The notes beneath the pieces are model-generated. The model searched no databases. It saw only the letters and a program-made list of their open reading frames with translations, and had not been told where the DNA came from. Made by a program: the position numbers and the translations under genes. A stretch of 64,000 nucleotides of DNA from Streptomyces althioticus. GTDB lineage: Bacteria; Actinomycetota; Actinomycetes; Streptomycetales; Streptomycetaceae. The stretch covers positions 1-64,000 of the forward strand of contig BMSW01000019.1 of NCBI GenBank assembly GCA_014649355.1, written 5' to 3'. The number at the start of each line of letters is the position of its first letter. Within the stretch, counting starts at the first letter, position 1. Below are positions 24,719-32,933 of this stretch, piece by piece.

Positions 24719-25083
24719 CACTCACCCCATTCGCTGGCAGGGTCGTCATCCTACCGGCAAGGGTGAGCGAGCGCTTAGCGTGCCCGGCGGGCGTTTTCGG
24801 GGGCGCGTGGGCGGCACCCTGCGGGGCGCCGGGCTGGGGGTGTTACGCACACCGGTGCGGACGGGGTGCTCCGCGTGGGCGGCGCGGGTGTGGGGTGTGT
24901 GCGCATCGCGGCGACAGCAGGCAGCGGTGTGGGTGTGGGCCGGGGGGTATCGACGCACCTGGCGCCGACAGGGTGCCGCCGCGCCCACCCACCCCCATCG
25001 CCCCAGCGGCACGACTGCCCGCGGTTGGCGGCGGCTTACGGCCGCCGCCCGCCCGCGCCACCGATGTGGGCGTAGCCGCAGCC
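24719..25083. other. Gene-free gap apart from the TetR operator
   Basis: Beyond the operator at 24763 this 365-base stretch holds only G/C-rich sequence with short, unbiased open frames. I see no gene, RNA or repeat family in it. Confidence 0.5.
24763..24778. promoter_or_regulatory. Operator upstream of the TetR gene
   Basis: On the minus strand it reads CTAAGCGCTCGCTCAC, matching 11 of 16 positions of the palindrome at 23556. It lies about 45 bases before the TetR start. Confidence 0.55.
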
Positions 25084-25371
25084 TCACAGCTTCTGCAGCG
25101 GGTCGTACTCGGCCAGCATCTTCTCCAGACGTGCCTGGTCGACCCGGTTCACGATCGTGCCGGCCTCCTGGCGGTCGCGGATGACCTTGGCCAGGGTGAA
25201 CGCGGACGTGACCAGGTACAGGACCGCGATGCCCAGGAAGGCGCGGACCCAGGCGTCGGTCTCCAGGTTGAAGATGCCGACCGCGGTGGCCCCCAGGGCC
25301 ACTCCGAAGGACGCCACGGCCTGACCGTAGAAGGCCGCCGTGCTCTGCTGCTTGACCGGTGTCTCGCTCAT
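25084..25371 (-). CDS. YiaA/YiaB two-helix membrane protein
   Basis: This 95-residue protein has two hydrophobic helices (AFYGQAVASFGVALGATAVGI and AFLGIAVLYLVTSAFTLA), matching the yiaA/yiaB domain of unknown function. A charged C-terminus follows (KVIRDRQEAGTIVNRVDQARLEKML). The ATG at 25371 gives the domain its usual length; an in-frame ATG 36 bases upstream adds non-family residues. It stands alone, between a non-coding gap and an acyl-CoA dehydrogenase. Confidence 0.85.
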   Translation of the reverse strand: MSETPVKQQSTAAFYGQAVASFGVALGATAVGIFNLETDAWVRAFLGIAVLYLVTSAFTLAKVIRDRQEAGTIVNRVDQARLEKMLAEYDPLQKL

Positions 25372-25461
25372 GCGGAACAGAATCGGCGGATGTGGCCGCG
25401 ACCACATCCGCCGAGATACTCATACCGTACTCAGTTCACCGACCCGGCCCCGGCCCGGTCC

Positions 25462-26613
25462 TCAGAACGCCGAAATCCCCGTCAACGCCCGGCCGATGAC
25501 CAGCTTCTGTATCTGGCTGGTGCCTTCGTACAGCGTCATGACGCGCGCGTCGCGCAACAGCTTCCCCGCCGGGTACTCGTCGATGTAGCCGTACCCGCCG
25601 AACACCTGAAGCGCGTTGTTCGCGGCGCGCACGGCCGCCTCCGACGCGAACAGCTTCGCCTTGGACGACTCCACGGCGAACGGCTTCCCCCGGTCGATCA
25701 GATCGGCGACCCGCCACGTGAGCAGCCGCGCCGCGTCCACGTCGACGGCGATGTCGCTGATCAACTCCTGCACCAGTTGGTGCCCCGCGATCGGCTTGCC
25801 GAACTGCTCCCGCTCCCCCGCGTAGGCCACCGCCGCGTCCAGCGCCGCCTGGGCGATCCCGACGCAGCCCGCCGCGACCGACATCCGCCCCTTCGCCAGG
25901 GCGGACATGGCGACGGAGAACCCCTTCCCCTCCTCGCCGAGCATCGCGGACGCGGGCACCCGCACCCCGTCGAACACCAACTCCGCCGTGGCCTGCCCCC
26001 GCAGCCCCAGCTTGCCGTGCACGGCGCGGCGGGTCAGCCCCGCCGTGTCGGTCGGGACCAGGAAGGCCGAGACCCCCTTGTGCCCGGGCGCGTCCGTGGA
26101 GCGCGCGAACAGCAGCACCACGTCCGCCCACGTCCCGTTCGTGATGAACATCTTCGAGCCGTCGATGACGTACTCGTCACCGTCCCGCACCGCCCGCGTG
26201 GCGAGGTTCCCCGCGTCGGAGCCGGTGCCCGGCTCGGTCAGCCCGAAGCAGCCGACGTACGCGCCGGAGGTCAGCCCCGGCAGCCAGGTCCGCTTCTGCT
26301 CCTCGGTCCCCCACGCGGCGATCGTCTTGGCGACCAGCCCGAGGGAGACGGAGACGATGCCGCGCACGGAGGAGTCCCCGCGCCCGAGTTCCTCGGTGAC
26401 CAGGCAGTACGCGAGGTGGTCGCCGCCGGACCCGCCGTACTCCTCGTCGATCGTGAGCCCGAGGAAGCCGACCTCGCCGAGCTTCTTCACGATGCCCCGG
26501 TCGACCTCCTCCGCGCGGTCCCAGGCGGCGGCGTACGGCGTGACCTCGCACCGTACGAAGTCCCGGGCGAGCCGGCGAACCGCCTCCTGCTCGTCAGTCA
26601 GCTCCAGGTTCAT
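25462..26613 (-). CDS. Acyl-CoA dehydrogenase
   Basis: This 383-residue FAD enzyme has full family structure: EYGGSGGDHLAYCLVTEELGR, FGLTEPGTGSDAGNLATRAV with YVIDGSKMFITNGTWADV, the catalytic-base region LQVFGGYGYIDEYPAGKLLRD, and VMTLYEGTSQIQKLVIGRAL. It looks like a short/medium or branched-chain ACAD. It is divergent from a TetR gene, and a 19-bp palindrome lies between them. A near-identical palindrome precedes the ALDH-ADH operon, so these genes may form one pathway. Confidence 0.92.
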   Translation of the reverse strand: MNLELTDEQEAVRRLARDFVRCEVTPYAAAWDRAEEVDRGIVKKLGEVGFLGLTIDEEYGGSGGDHLAYCLVTEELGRGDSSVRGIVSVSLGLVAKTIAAWGTEEQKRTWLPGLTSGAYVGCFGLTEPGTGSDAGNLATRAVRDGDEYVIDGSKMFITNGTWADVVLLFARSTDAPGHKGVSAFLVPTDTAGLTRRAVHGKLGLRGQATAELVFDGVRVPASAMLGEEGKGFSVAMSALAKGRMSVAAGCVGIAQAALDAAVAYAGEREQFGKPIAGHQLVQELISDIAVDVDAARLLTWRVADLIDRGKPFAVESSKAKLFASEAAVRAANNALQVFGGYGYIDEYPAGKLLRDARVMTLYEGTSQIQKLVIGRALTGISAF

Positions 26614-26661
26614 CCCGAGTCACCCCATGTGAATGTGAGACGCGCGTCATCGTGTACCGGT

Positions 26662-26680
26662 AAATTAGCACTGCTAGTTT
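26662..26680. promoter_or_regulatory. TetR operator between ACAD and TetR
   Basis: AAATTAGCACTGCTAGTTT is a 19-bp near-perfect palindrome (three non-pairing positions including the centre) in the 90-base gap between divergent starts. It matches the site at 31511-31529. Confidence 0.75.
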
Positions 26681-26706
26681 AGAAGCGCAGCCCTACTATG
26701 TGCGCC

Positions 26707-27348
26707 ATGGCCCGACCGCGCAAGCCCTTGCTCAGCACCGACCGGATCGTGGAGACGGCGCGTGCGCTGGTGGACGCGGAGGGGCTGGCAGCGGTCTCCA
26801 CCCGCCGGCTCGCCGCCGAGCTGGGGGTGAGCGGGCCGTCGCTCTACAACCACTTCCGCACCAAGGACGAGATCCTGGAGGCGGTGGCGGACTCGGTGAG
26901 CGCGCAGGTCGACCTGTCGATGTTCGAGGACGGCCGGGACTGGCGGACGGCGCTGCACGACTGGGCGGTGTCGTACCGCAACGCGTTGCGCGACCACCCG
27001 AACATCGTCCCGGTCCTGGCCCGGGGCCCCGGCCGCCGCCCGGCGGCGCTGCGGCTGGCCGACGCGGCCTACGGGGCGATGGTCGAGGCGGGCTGGCCGC
27101 CCGCGCAGGCCACGTCGATCGGCGCGCTGATGCGGTACTTCATCATGGGCTCGGCGCTCGGTTCGTTCGCGGGGGGCTTCGTGGACGACGCGAGCGCGTA
27201 CGATCCGGCGGACTATCCGCACCTGGGGCAGGCGCATCTCCTTGCGGAGCAGCAGGAGAAGATCGACGAACGGGCCTTCGAGGCGGGGTTGACGGCGCTG
27301 TTGGACGGGCTTGCGCTGCAGTACGAGCGGGTGCGGCAGCAGGTCTGA
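26707..27348 (+). CDS. TetR/AcrR family transcriptional regulator
   Basis: This 213-residue regulator has an HTH at about residues 8-55 (LLSTDRIVETARALVDAEGLAAVSTRRLAAELGVSGPSLYNHFRTKDEIL) and a TetR_C-type ligand domain of the tetracycline-repressor class. The second ATG (MARPRKP) was chosen; the first, at 26698, adds three residues. It is divergent from ACAD across the 26662 palindrome, and a matching site lies before the ALDH gene at 31470. It probably represses both. Confidence 0.88.
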   Translation: MARPRKPLLSTDRIVETARALVDAEGLAAVSTRRLAAELGVSGPSLYNHFRTKDEILEAVADSVSAQVDLSMFEDGRDWRTALHDWAVSYRNALRDHPNIVPVLARGPGRRPAALRLADAAYGAMVEAGWPPAQATSIGALMRYFIMGSALGSFAGGFVDDASAYDPADYPHLGQAHLLAEQQEKIDERAFEAGLTALLDGLALQYERVRQQV

Positions 27349-27410
27349 GGGTGCCTGGAGGGGCCTTGAGCGGCGGGCGTGGCGTCGGGGCGGATCCGGC
27401 ATCGTGGGCC

Positions 27411-27895
27411 GTGCGGGCCGGTGGGGGCTGGTCGCGCAGTTCCCCGCGCCCCTGGGGGTGTCGCCTACATCCTCTCCATGCCATGCAGGCAGGGCATGAC
27501 CGCCACGGTGGAAGCGCGCTTCCGATCACGTGCGGGCCGGTGGGGGTCCTCGCGCCGTTCCCCGCGCCCCTGAGGGGCGACTTCGACGCCCCTCACGCCG
27601 GACCGGCACCGGGAACTGCACGCACCCCGACCGTGCGGGCCGGTGGGGACTGGTCGCGCAGTTCCCCGCGCCCCTGAGGGTGTCGCCCGCACCCACTCCA
27701 TGCCATGCAGGGCATGACCGCCACCGTGGAACCGCGCTACCGATCACGTGCGGGCCGGTGGGGTCCTCGCGCCGTTCCCCGCGCCCCTGAGGGGCGACTC
27801 CGACGCCCCTCACGCCGGACCGGCACCGGGAACTGCACGCACCCCGACCGTGCGGGCCGGTGGGGGCTGCCCGCGCCGTTCCCCGCGCCCCTGAG
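27411..27895. repeat. Tandem array of Streptomyces intergenic GC repeats, duplicated block
   Basis: Five copies of a roughly 45-base element (core GTGCGGGCCGGTGGGG, then a CGCG-CAGTTCCCCGCGCCCC half) begin at 27411, 27530, 27633, 27748 and 27850. The 222-base segment from 27476 is repeated from 27698 with a 4-base indel and few substitutions, so this is a recent tandem duplication. The element recurs singly at 28769 and 28927 and in tandem at 58422. It fills most of the 598-base gap between TetR and ArsR. Confidence 0.85.
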
Positions 27896-27903
27896 CGCGC
27901 ACC

Positions 27904-27921
27904 GTTCGGCGTTCGCCGAAC
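27904..27921. promoter_or_regulatory. Inverted repeat upstream of the ArsR-type gene
   Basis: GTTCGGCGTTCGCCGAAC has 7-bp perfect arms around GTTC, 24 bases before the ArsR start. Size and placement suit an ArsR-family operator. Confidence 0.55.
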
Positions 27922-27945
27922 CGTTCCTGTCGCATGCTGGAGGGC

Positions 27946-28656
27946 ATGACCTCCAAGGACCCCAGGGCCGGCGCGCTGGCCCGGCTCGCCGCGCTCGTCG
28001 CTGATGAGACGCGAGCGGCGTGTCTGCTCGCGCTGCTGGACGGGCGGGCCTGGACCGCGGGTGAGCTGGCGCGGCACTGCGGGGTCGCCGCGTCCACGCT
28101 CAGCGAGCACCTGGGCAAGCTGGTCGGCGGCGGGCTGCTGGCCGAGGAGCGGCAGGGCAGGCACCGGTACGTGCGGCTGGCGGACGCCCGCGTCGCCCAG
28201 CTCGTGGAGGACCTCACCGCGCACATCGCCCCGGACGCCGCCGAACCGCCCCGCGGGCTGAGGCAGTCGGGCGCGGACTCCGCGATGGCACGCGGCCGCA
28301 CCTGCTACGACCATTTCGCCGGCCGGCTCGGGATCGCCGTCACGGACGGCCTCACCGCGCGCGGACTCCTGCGTCAGGACACGGGGTTCGCGCTCACGGA
28401 CGCGGGGCTGGACTGGTTCGGTGCGCTGGGCGTCGAGCTCGACGCGCGGGGCAGGCGCCCGCTCGCCCGCGCCTGCCTGGACTGGACGGAGCGGCGCCCC
28501 CACCTCGCCGGGGCAGCGGGCGCGGCCCTGTGCCGACACGCTCTGGACCAGGGCTGGTGCGTGCGGATCGGCTCCGGGCGGGCCGTGAAGGTGACCGAGG
28601 ACGGCGTACGCGCCCTCAGCGGCCTGTTGGGCGTCGACGCGGCCGCGCTGCGCTGA
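27946..28656 (+). CDS. ArsR family transcriptional regulator
   Basis: This 236-residue regulator has an N-terminal winged helix (LAALVADETRAACLLALLDGRAWTAGELARHCGVAASTLSEHLGKLVGGGLLAEERQGRHRYVRLAD; residues about 12-80) and a long C-terminal extension of about 140 residues, larger than metal-sensing ArsR proteins. That part contains GRTCYDHFAGRLGIAVTDGL, seen in Streptomyces ArsR/HTH_20 regulators, which suggests a non-metal ligand. An alternative start 12 bases earlier (27934) lacks a ribosome site, while the chosen ATG has GGAGGG very close. Its target is unknown. Confidence 0.85.
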   Translation: MTSKDPRAGALARLAALVADETRAACLLALLDGRAWTAGELARHCGVAASTLSEHLGKLVGGGLLAEERQGRHRYVRLADARVAQLVEDLTAHIAPDAAEPPRGLRQSGADSAMARGRTCYDHFAGRLGIAVTDGLTARGLLRQDTGFALTDAGLDWFGALGVELDARGRRPLARACLDWTERRPHLAGAAGAALCRHALDQGWCVRIGSGRAVKVTEDGVRALSGLLGVDAAALR

Positions 28657-28768
28657 GACGCCCGGCACGCCGGTCAGTCCAGGGCGTGCGCGCGGCGGGT
28701 GCGAAGGAGCTTGTCGGACGGCTCCGGCTCGTTCTCAGCGCTTCCGGCGCCGGTGCGGATACCCACCC

Positions 28769-28806
28769 AGGGGCGCGGGGAACTGCGCGACCAGCCCCCA
28801 CGGCGC
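28769..28806 (+). repeat. Single copy of the GC intergenic repeat
   Basis: GGGGCGCGGGGAACTGCGCG followed by ACCAGCCCCCA, the same family as 27411-27895 but in the opposite orientation. The outer GGGGC/GCCCC ends can pair into a hairpin. Confidence 0.8.
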
Positions 28807-28832
28807 CGCACCCGCCCCCGCACCGGAGGTCG

Positions 28833-28920
28833 TCACACCCGGTCGGCGGCGGGATAGTCGGTGTACCCCCGGTCGGCGCGATGGTGCTGGCGCGGGCCGG
28901 GCGGCGTGTCGGGTGCGGCG
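28833..28920 (-). pseudogene. Remnant of an alkene reductase (OYE-like) 3' end
   Basis: The minus strand here ends with the codons for ADRGYTDYPAADRV and a stop. GYTDYP is the usual C-terminal signature of Old Yellow Enzyme-type alkene reductases. About 28 codons remain before the frame runs into a GC repeat at 28927. Everything upstream is missing, so this looks like a deleted gene's tail. A chance match is possible. Confidence 0.4.
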
Positions 28921-28926
28921 TCGTAA

Positions 28927-28970
28927 GGGCCGGGCGCGCCGTTCCCCGCGCCCCTTCAGGGCGCGGGGAC
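28927..28970 (-). repeat. Single copy of the GC intergenic repeat
   Basis: GGGCCGGGCGCGCCGTTCCC leads into CGCGCCCCTTCAGGGCGCGGGG, the variant with CGCCGTTCC found in the 27.5-27.9 kb array. It lies 14 bases past the ADH stop on the minus strand and has a self-complementary end that could terminate transcription. Confidence 0.75.
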
Positions 28971-28979
28971 GCGGCGGGG

Positions 28980-30065
28980 TCAGAAGGTCACCAGCGCTCG
29001 GCCTCCCTTGCCGGCGAGCATGGTGTCGAAGGCGGCCGGGATGCCGTCCAGGGTGATCCGCTCGGTGACCAGGGCGCCCAGGTCGAAGGCGCCGGAGCGG
29101 ATGTGGCCGGCGAGGACCGGCAGGTCGCGGGCGGGGTCGGAGTTGCCGTAGACGCAGCCGGAGAGGGTGCGGCCCCAGTGGAAGATCTCCAGGGCGTTGA
29201 AGGAGACCTTCTCCTCCTTGCCGCCGATGCCGACGACCGTGGTGCGTCCGCCGCGCCGGGTGGACTCCCAGGCGGTGCGGATGGTGCTCGCCCGCCCGAC
29301 GCACTCCACCGCCACGTCCACGCCCTGCTTGCCGGTGAGGGCGCGGATCTGCCGGGCGGTGGTGTCGGAGGCGACGACGTACTCGGTGGCGCCGGCCGCG
29401 CGGGCCAGCTCCTCCTTCTCCGGGGACACGTCCACGGCGACGATCGTGGCGGCGCCCGCGATCCGGGCCGACTGGAGCGCGGCGAGGCCCACTCCCCCGA
29501 CGCCGAACACCGCGACGGTCTCGCCCTCACGCACGCGGGCGGAGTGGTGGACGGCGCCGTAGCCGGTGAGGACGGCGCAGCCCAGCAGGGCGGCGTCGGC
29601 GAGGGGGACGCCGTCCGGGGCGGGCAGCACGCAGGCGCCGGGCACCACGGTCTCCTCGGCGAACGCGGCCACGTTCAGGCCCGGGTGCAGATCGGTGCCG
29701 TCGTCGGCGCGGCGGGCGTGCACGCGGGCGGCGCCGTCGAGGGCGTGGGCGCACAGCCACATCTCGCCGCGCCCGCACGCGGGGCAGGCGCCGCAGGAGG
29801 GCGCCCAGTTGAGGACGACGCCGTCGCCGGGCGCGACGTGGGTGACGTCCTCGCCGACGGCGACGACGGTGCCGGCGCCCTCGTGGCCGAGGACCGCCGG
29901 GACGGGCACGCGCATGGTGCCGTCGGACAGGGACAGGTCGGAGTGGCACACCCCGGCGGCGGCGAGGCGGACGCGCACCTCGCCGGGGCCGGGCTCGGGC
30001 AGGTCGACCCCGGTGATCTCCAGCGGGGCGCCCACGGCGGGCAGGACGGCGGCTCGTACGGCCAT
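28980..30065 (-). CDS. Zinc-dependent alcohol dehydrogenase
   Basis: This 361-residue MDR enzyme has the catalytic zinc Cys in AAGVCHSDLSLSDGT, GHEGAGTVVAVG with the His-Glu pair, the structural zinc Cys cluster SCGACPACGRGEMWLC, and the Rossmann motif VFGVGGVGLAALQSARIAGA with Asp in IVAVDVS (NAD preference). It starts 17 bases after the aldehyde dehydrogenase stop, so they form an operon that oxidises an alcohol to acid via the aldehyde. The palindrome at 31511 sits upstream of the pair. Confidence 0.92.
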   Translation of the reverse strand: MAVRAAVLPAVGAPLEITGVDLPEPGPGEVRVRLAAAGVCHSDLSLSDGTMRVPVPAVLGHEGAGTVVAVGEDVTHVAPGDGVVLNWAPSCGACPACGRGEMWLCAHALDGAARVHARRADDGTDLHPGLNVAAFAEETVVPGACVLPAPDGVPLADAALLGCAVLTGYGAVHHSARVREGETVAVFGVGGVGLAALQSARIAGAATIVAVDVSPEKEELARAAGATEYVVASDTTARQIRALTGKQGVDVAVECVGRASTIRTAWESTRRGGRTTVVGIGGKEEKVSFNALEIFHWGRTLSGCVYGNSDPARDLPVLAGHIRSGAFDLGALVTERITLDGIPAAFDTMLAGKGGRALVTF

Positions 30066-30081
30066 GAGGGTTTCGACTCCC

Positions 30082-31470
30082 CTAGAACTGGAGGGACTTG
30101 GTCTGGAGGTACTCGGTCAGTCCGTGGACGCCGAGTTCGCGGCCCACGCCGGACTGCTTGTAACCGCCGAACGGTGCCAGCGGGTTGAAGCGGCCGCCGT
30201 TGATGTCGACCTGGCCGGTGTCCATGCGGCGGGCGAAGGCGACGGCCTCCGCCTCGTCACCGGCCCAGACGGCGCCGGCCAGGCCGTAGACGGTGCCGTT
30301 GGCGATGCGGAGGGCGTCCTCCTCGTCCTCGTAGGGCAGTACGCACAGCACGGGGCCGAAGATCTCCTCCTGCGCGACGGTCATGTCCGGGGTGACGTCG
30401 GCGAGGACGGTGGGGCTGACGTACCAGCCCTGCGGACGCGGGGCCTCGGGGCCGCCCGCGACGAGGCGGGCCCCCTCGGCGACGCCCTTCTCGATGTAGC
30501 CGCGCACGCGGTCCCGCTGGCGGGCGCTGACGAGCGGGCCGATGCGGTCGCCGTACTTGGCGGCGGCGGCCGCGGCCAGCTCCACGGCCTCGTCGTACCG
30601 GTCGCGGTGGACCAGCATGCGGGTCCAGGCGCTGCACGTCTGGCCGGAGTTGGACATCACGTTGGCGACGCCGACGTTGACGGCGCGGGCGAGATCGGCG
30701 CTGGGCAGGATGACGTTGGCGGACTTGCCGCCGAGCTCCAGCGCGACCCGCTTCACCATGCCGGCGGCGATCGCCCCGATCCGGCGGCCGACGGCGGTGG
30801 AGCCGGTGAAGGACAGCAGGTCGACGTCCGGGTGCTCGGCGAGCGCCTGTCCGGCCACCGCGCCGAGGCCGGTGACCAGGTTGAACACGCCCGCCGGTAC
30901 GCCGGCCTCGTGCACGCACTCGGCGAAGATCCGGGCGACCAGCGGGGTGTTCTCGGCGGGCTTCACCACGATCGTGCAGCCGGCGGCGAGGGCGGGGGCC
31001 GCCTTCGCGACGATCTGGTGCAGCGGATAGTTCCACGGGGTGATCGCGGCGACCACGCCGACCGGTTCGTGGTACACGGTCGAGTTGCCGATCTTCTCCT
31101 CGAAGGAGTACGTCGCCGCCAGCTCGGCGTACGAGCCGGCGACCGCTACCGGCACACCGGCGTGGACGGTCTGGGAGAGCTTCTCGGGCGCGCCGAGTTC
31201 GGCGGTGACCGTCGCGGCGATCTCGTCCCTGCGGGCGTGCAGCTGGTCCCGCAGCGCGGCGAGACGGGCCGCCCGCTCGGCGGGCGGCGTGGCGGCCCAG
31301 GCCGGGAGGGCCGCGCGGGCGGCGCGCACGGCGGCGTCGACGTCCTCCACGGTGCCCGCGGGGACGGTGGCGATCACCTGCTCGTCCGCCGGGCCGACGA
31401 CCTCGATCACGTCGGGGCCTGCGGCGGGGCGCCAGGCGCCGTCGATGTACATGCCGTCGTATGCCTTCAT
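30082..31470 (-). CDS. NAD(P)-dependent aldehyde dehydrogenase
   Basis: This 462-residue enzyme has ITPWNYPLHQIVAKAAPALAAG, KPAENTPLVA, FTGSTAVGRRIG, the active-site Glu in VALELGGKSANVI and nucleophile Cys in NSGQTCSAWTRMLVH, and the tail PFGGYKQSGVGRELG. GGAGGAA precedes the ATG at 31470. The open frame continues upstream without a stop into the ABC gene region, but codon use and the ribosome site fix the start. It is paired with zinc ADH, and a TetR palindrome lies 41 bases upstream. Confidence 0.93.
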   Translation of the reverse strand: MKAYDGMYIDGAWRPAAGPDVIEVVGPADEQVIATVPAGTVEDVDAAVRAARAALPAWAATPPAERAARLAALRDQLHARRDEIAATVTAELGAPEKLSQTVHAGVPVAVAGSYAELAATYSFEEKIGNSTVYHEPVGVVAAITPWNYPLHQIVAKAAPALAAGCTIVVKPAENTPLVARIFAECVHEAGVPAGVFNLVTGLGAVAGQALAEHPDVDLLSFTGSTAVGRRIGAIAAGMVKRVALELGGKSANVILPSADLARAVNVGVANVMSNSGQTCSAWTRMLVHRDRYDEAVELAAAAAAKYGDRIGPLVSARQRDRVRGYIEKGVAEGARLVAGGPEAPRPQGWYVSPTVLADVTPDMTVAQEEIFGPVLCVLPYEDEEDALRIANGTVYGLAGAVWAGDEAEAVAFARRMDTGQVDINGGRFNPLAPFGGYKQSGVGRELGVHGLTEYLQTKSLQF

Positions 31471-31510
31471 CGCGGTTCCTCCGGGGCGGGGGCGTCCTGT
31501 GCGGACACCT

Positions 31511-31529
31511 AAACTAGCGATGTTAGTTT
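31511..31529. promoter_or_regulatory. TetR operator upstream of the ALDH-ADH operon
   Basis: AAACTAGCGATGTTAGTTT is a palindrome with AAACTA/TAGTTT arms, closely matching the site at 26662-26680 beside the TetR gene. Confidence 0.75.
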
Positions 31530-31562
31530 TCCCGCGCCAGGGGGGCGTCCGCGTGCCGCCGC

Positions 31563-32933
31563 TCACTCCTCCAGGTCGGGGAGGCGGTCCGGGCGGGGGC
31601 AGATCCGCCGGCCGTGCTGGTCGAAGACGAAGAGGTGGGCGAGGTCGACCAGGAGCGGCACCTGCATGCCGTGCCGGAGACGGATGTCGGGCGTGGTGCG
31701 GACGATGAGGTCGCCGGCGACGCGGGGTTCGGCGGAGGCGGGGTCCGGGCGGCCGGGGCCGTCCAGGGTGGCCACGGCGCCGGTACGGTCGCCGCTCTCC
31801 CGGTCGGCGCCCGCACGGAGGGCGCCGGCCCGCTCCCGCAGGCGCTCCAGCACGGTGCCGCCCTCGCGGCGGCGGCGCCGGACGCCCTGGCGGTCCGAAG
31901 CCTGGCGCGGGGCCTCCAGCTCGGGGACGACGGCGGGGCGGGAGCCGGTGTTGAAGTGCACCAGCACCTCGTGGCCCTGGAACTCCAGGTGCTCCACCAG
32001 ACCGGTGAGGGGCACCTCCCCGGGGCGCGCGGCGGACGGCTTGGCGATCCGTACGGCCTCGGAGCGCAGGCCGACGATGACCTCGCGGCCCTGCTGCACC
32101 CGGAGCAACTGGTGGTCCAGGGACAGCGGTTCGGGCAGCCGCAGGAACTGCTTGCCGAGGCTGACGGTCATCGCGCCGTCCAGCGGTGCGCGGACCAGGC
32201 CCCGCAGCAGGTTGATGCGCGGGGTGCCGATGAACGCGGCCACGAAGACGTTCTCGGGGAGCGAGTACACCGCGCGGGGCGTGCCGACCTGCTGGAGGAC
32301 GCCGCCGCGCAGCACGGCGACCCGGTCGCCGAGCGACATCGCCTCCGACTGGTCGTGGGTGACGTAGACGGTGGTGACGCCCAACTGCCGGGTGAGCTGC
32401 GAGATCTCCGCGCGGACGTGATTGCGGAGCTTGGCGTCCAGGTTGGACAGCGGCTCGTCCATGAGGAATGCGGAGGGGCGGCGGGCGATGGCCCGGCCCA
32501 TCGCCACGCGCTGGCGTTCTCCGCCGCTGAGCTGGGCGGGGAAACGGTCGAGGATCTCCTCGATGCCCAGCATGCGGGCGGTGGCGTCCACCTTGGGCGA
32601 CGGGTCGTCGCCGGGGGCCTCGATGCGGAGGGGGAAGCCGATGTTGTCCCGGCTGGTCATGCTGGGGTAGAGCGCGAAGTTCTGGAACACCATCGCCATG
32701 TCCCGCTCGGACGGGGGGAGTTCGTTGGCGTACTCGCCGTCGAGGAAGAGGCTGCCCTCGTCGATCTCCTCCAGGCCCGCGATCATGCGCAGCACGGTGG
32801 ACTTGCCGCAGCCGGACGGGCCGAGCAGGACGAGGAACTCGCCGGGGGCGATGGCGAGCGACAACCGGTCGACCACGCGAGCACCTCGCGTGTAGGACTT
32901 GCTCACGTCGTGCAGGGTGATGGCGCGTGTCAT
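31563..32933 (-). CDS. Orphan ABC transporter ATP-binding protein (MalK/UgpC/MsiK type)
   Basis: This 456-residue ATPase has Walker A GPSGCGKST, signature LSGGERQRVAMGRAIARRP, Walker B FLMDEPLSNLDAKLR and the D-loop/His switch VYVTHDQSEAM. The C-terminal OB/MOBE-like domain (about 240-456) is interrupted by an Arg/Glu-rich insert near 345-395 (QGVRRRRREGGTVLERLRER). MsiK-type proteins energise several sugar importers in Streptomyces. No permease or binding protein is adjacent here, so this may also be shared. The insert makes it longer than typical MsiK. Confidence 0.88.
   Translation of the reverse strand: MTRAITLHDVSKSYTRGARVVDRLSLAIAPGEFLVLLGPSGCGKSTVLRMIAGLEEIDEGSLFLDGEYANELPPSERDMAMVFQNFALYPSMTSRDNIGFPLRIEAPGDDPSPKVDATARMLGIEEILDRFPAQLSGGERQRVAMGRAIARRPSAFLMDEPLSNLDAKLRNHVRAEISQLTRQLGVTTVYVTHDQSEAMSLGDRVAVLRGGVLQQVGTPRAVYSLPENVFVAAFIGTPRINLLRGLVRAPLDGAMTVSLGKQFLRLPEPLSLDHQLLRVQQGREVIVGLRSEAVRIAKPSAARPGEVPLTGLVEHLEFQGHEVLVHFNTGSRPAVVPELEAPRQASDRQGVRRRRREGGTVLERLRERAGALRAGADRESGDRTGAVATLDGPGRPDPASAEPRVAGDLIVRTTPDIRLRHGMQVPLLVDLAHLFVFDQHGRRICPRPDRLPDLEE

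Noticed and set aside
27411..27895. CRISPR array
   Set aside because: Repeats are 45 bases with unequal spacing, spacers are themselves duplicated, and no cas gene is present.
27526..28668. 380-codon minus-strand frame through the repeats and ArsR
   Set aside because: It is antisense to ArsR and then translates intergenic repeats; no motif or start site supports it.
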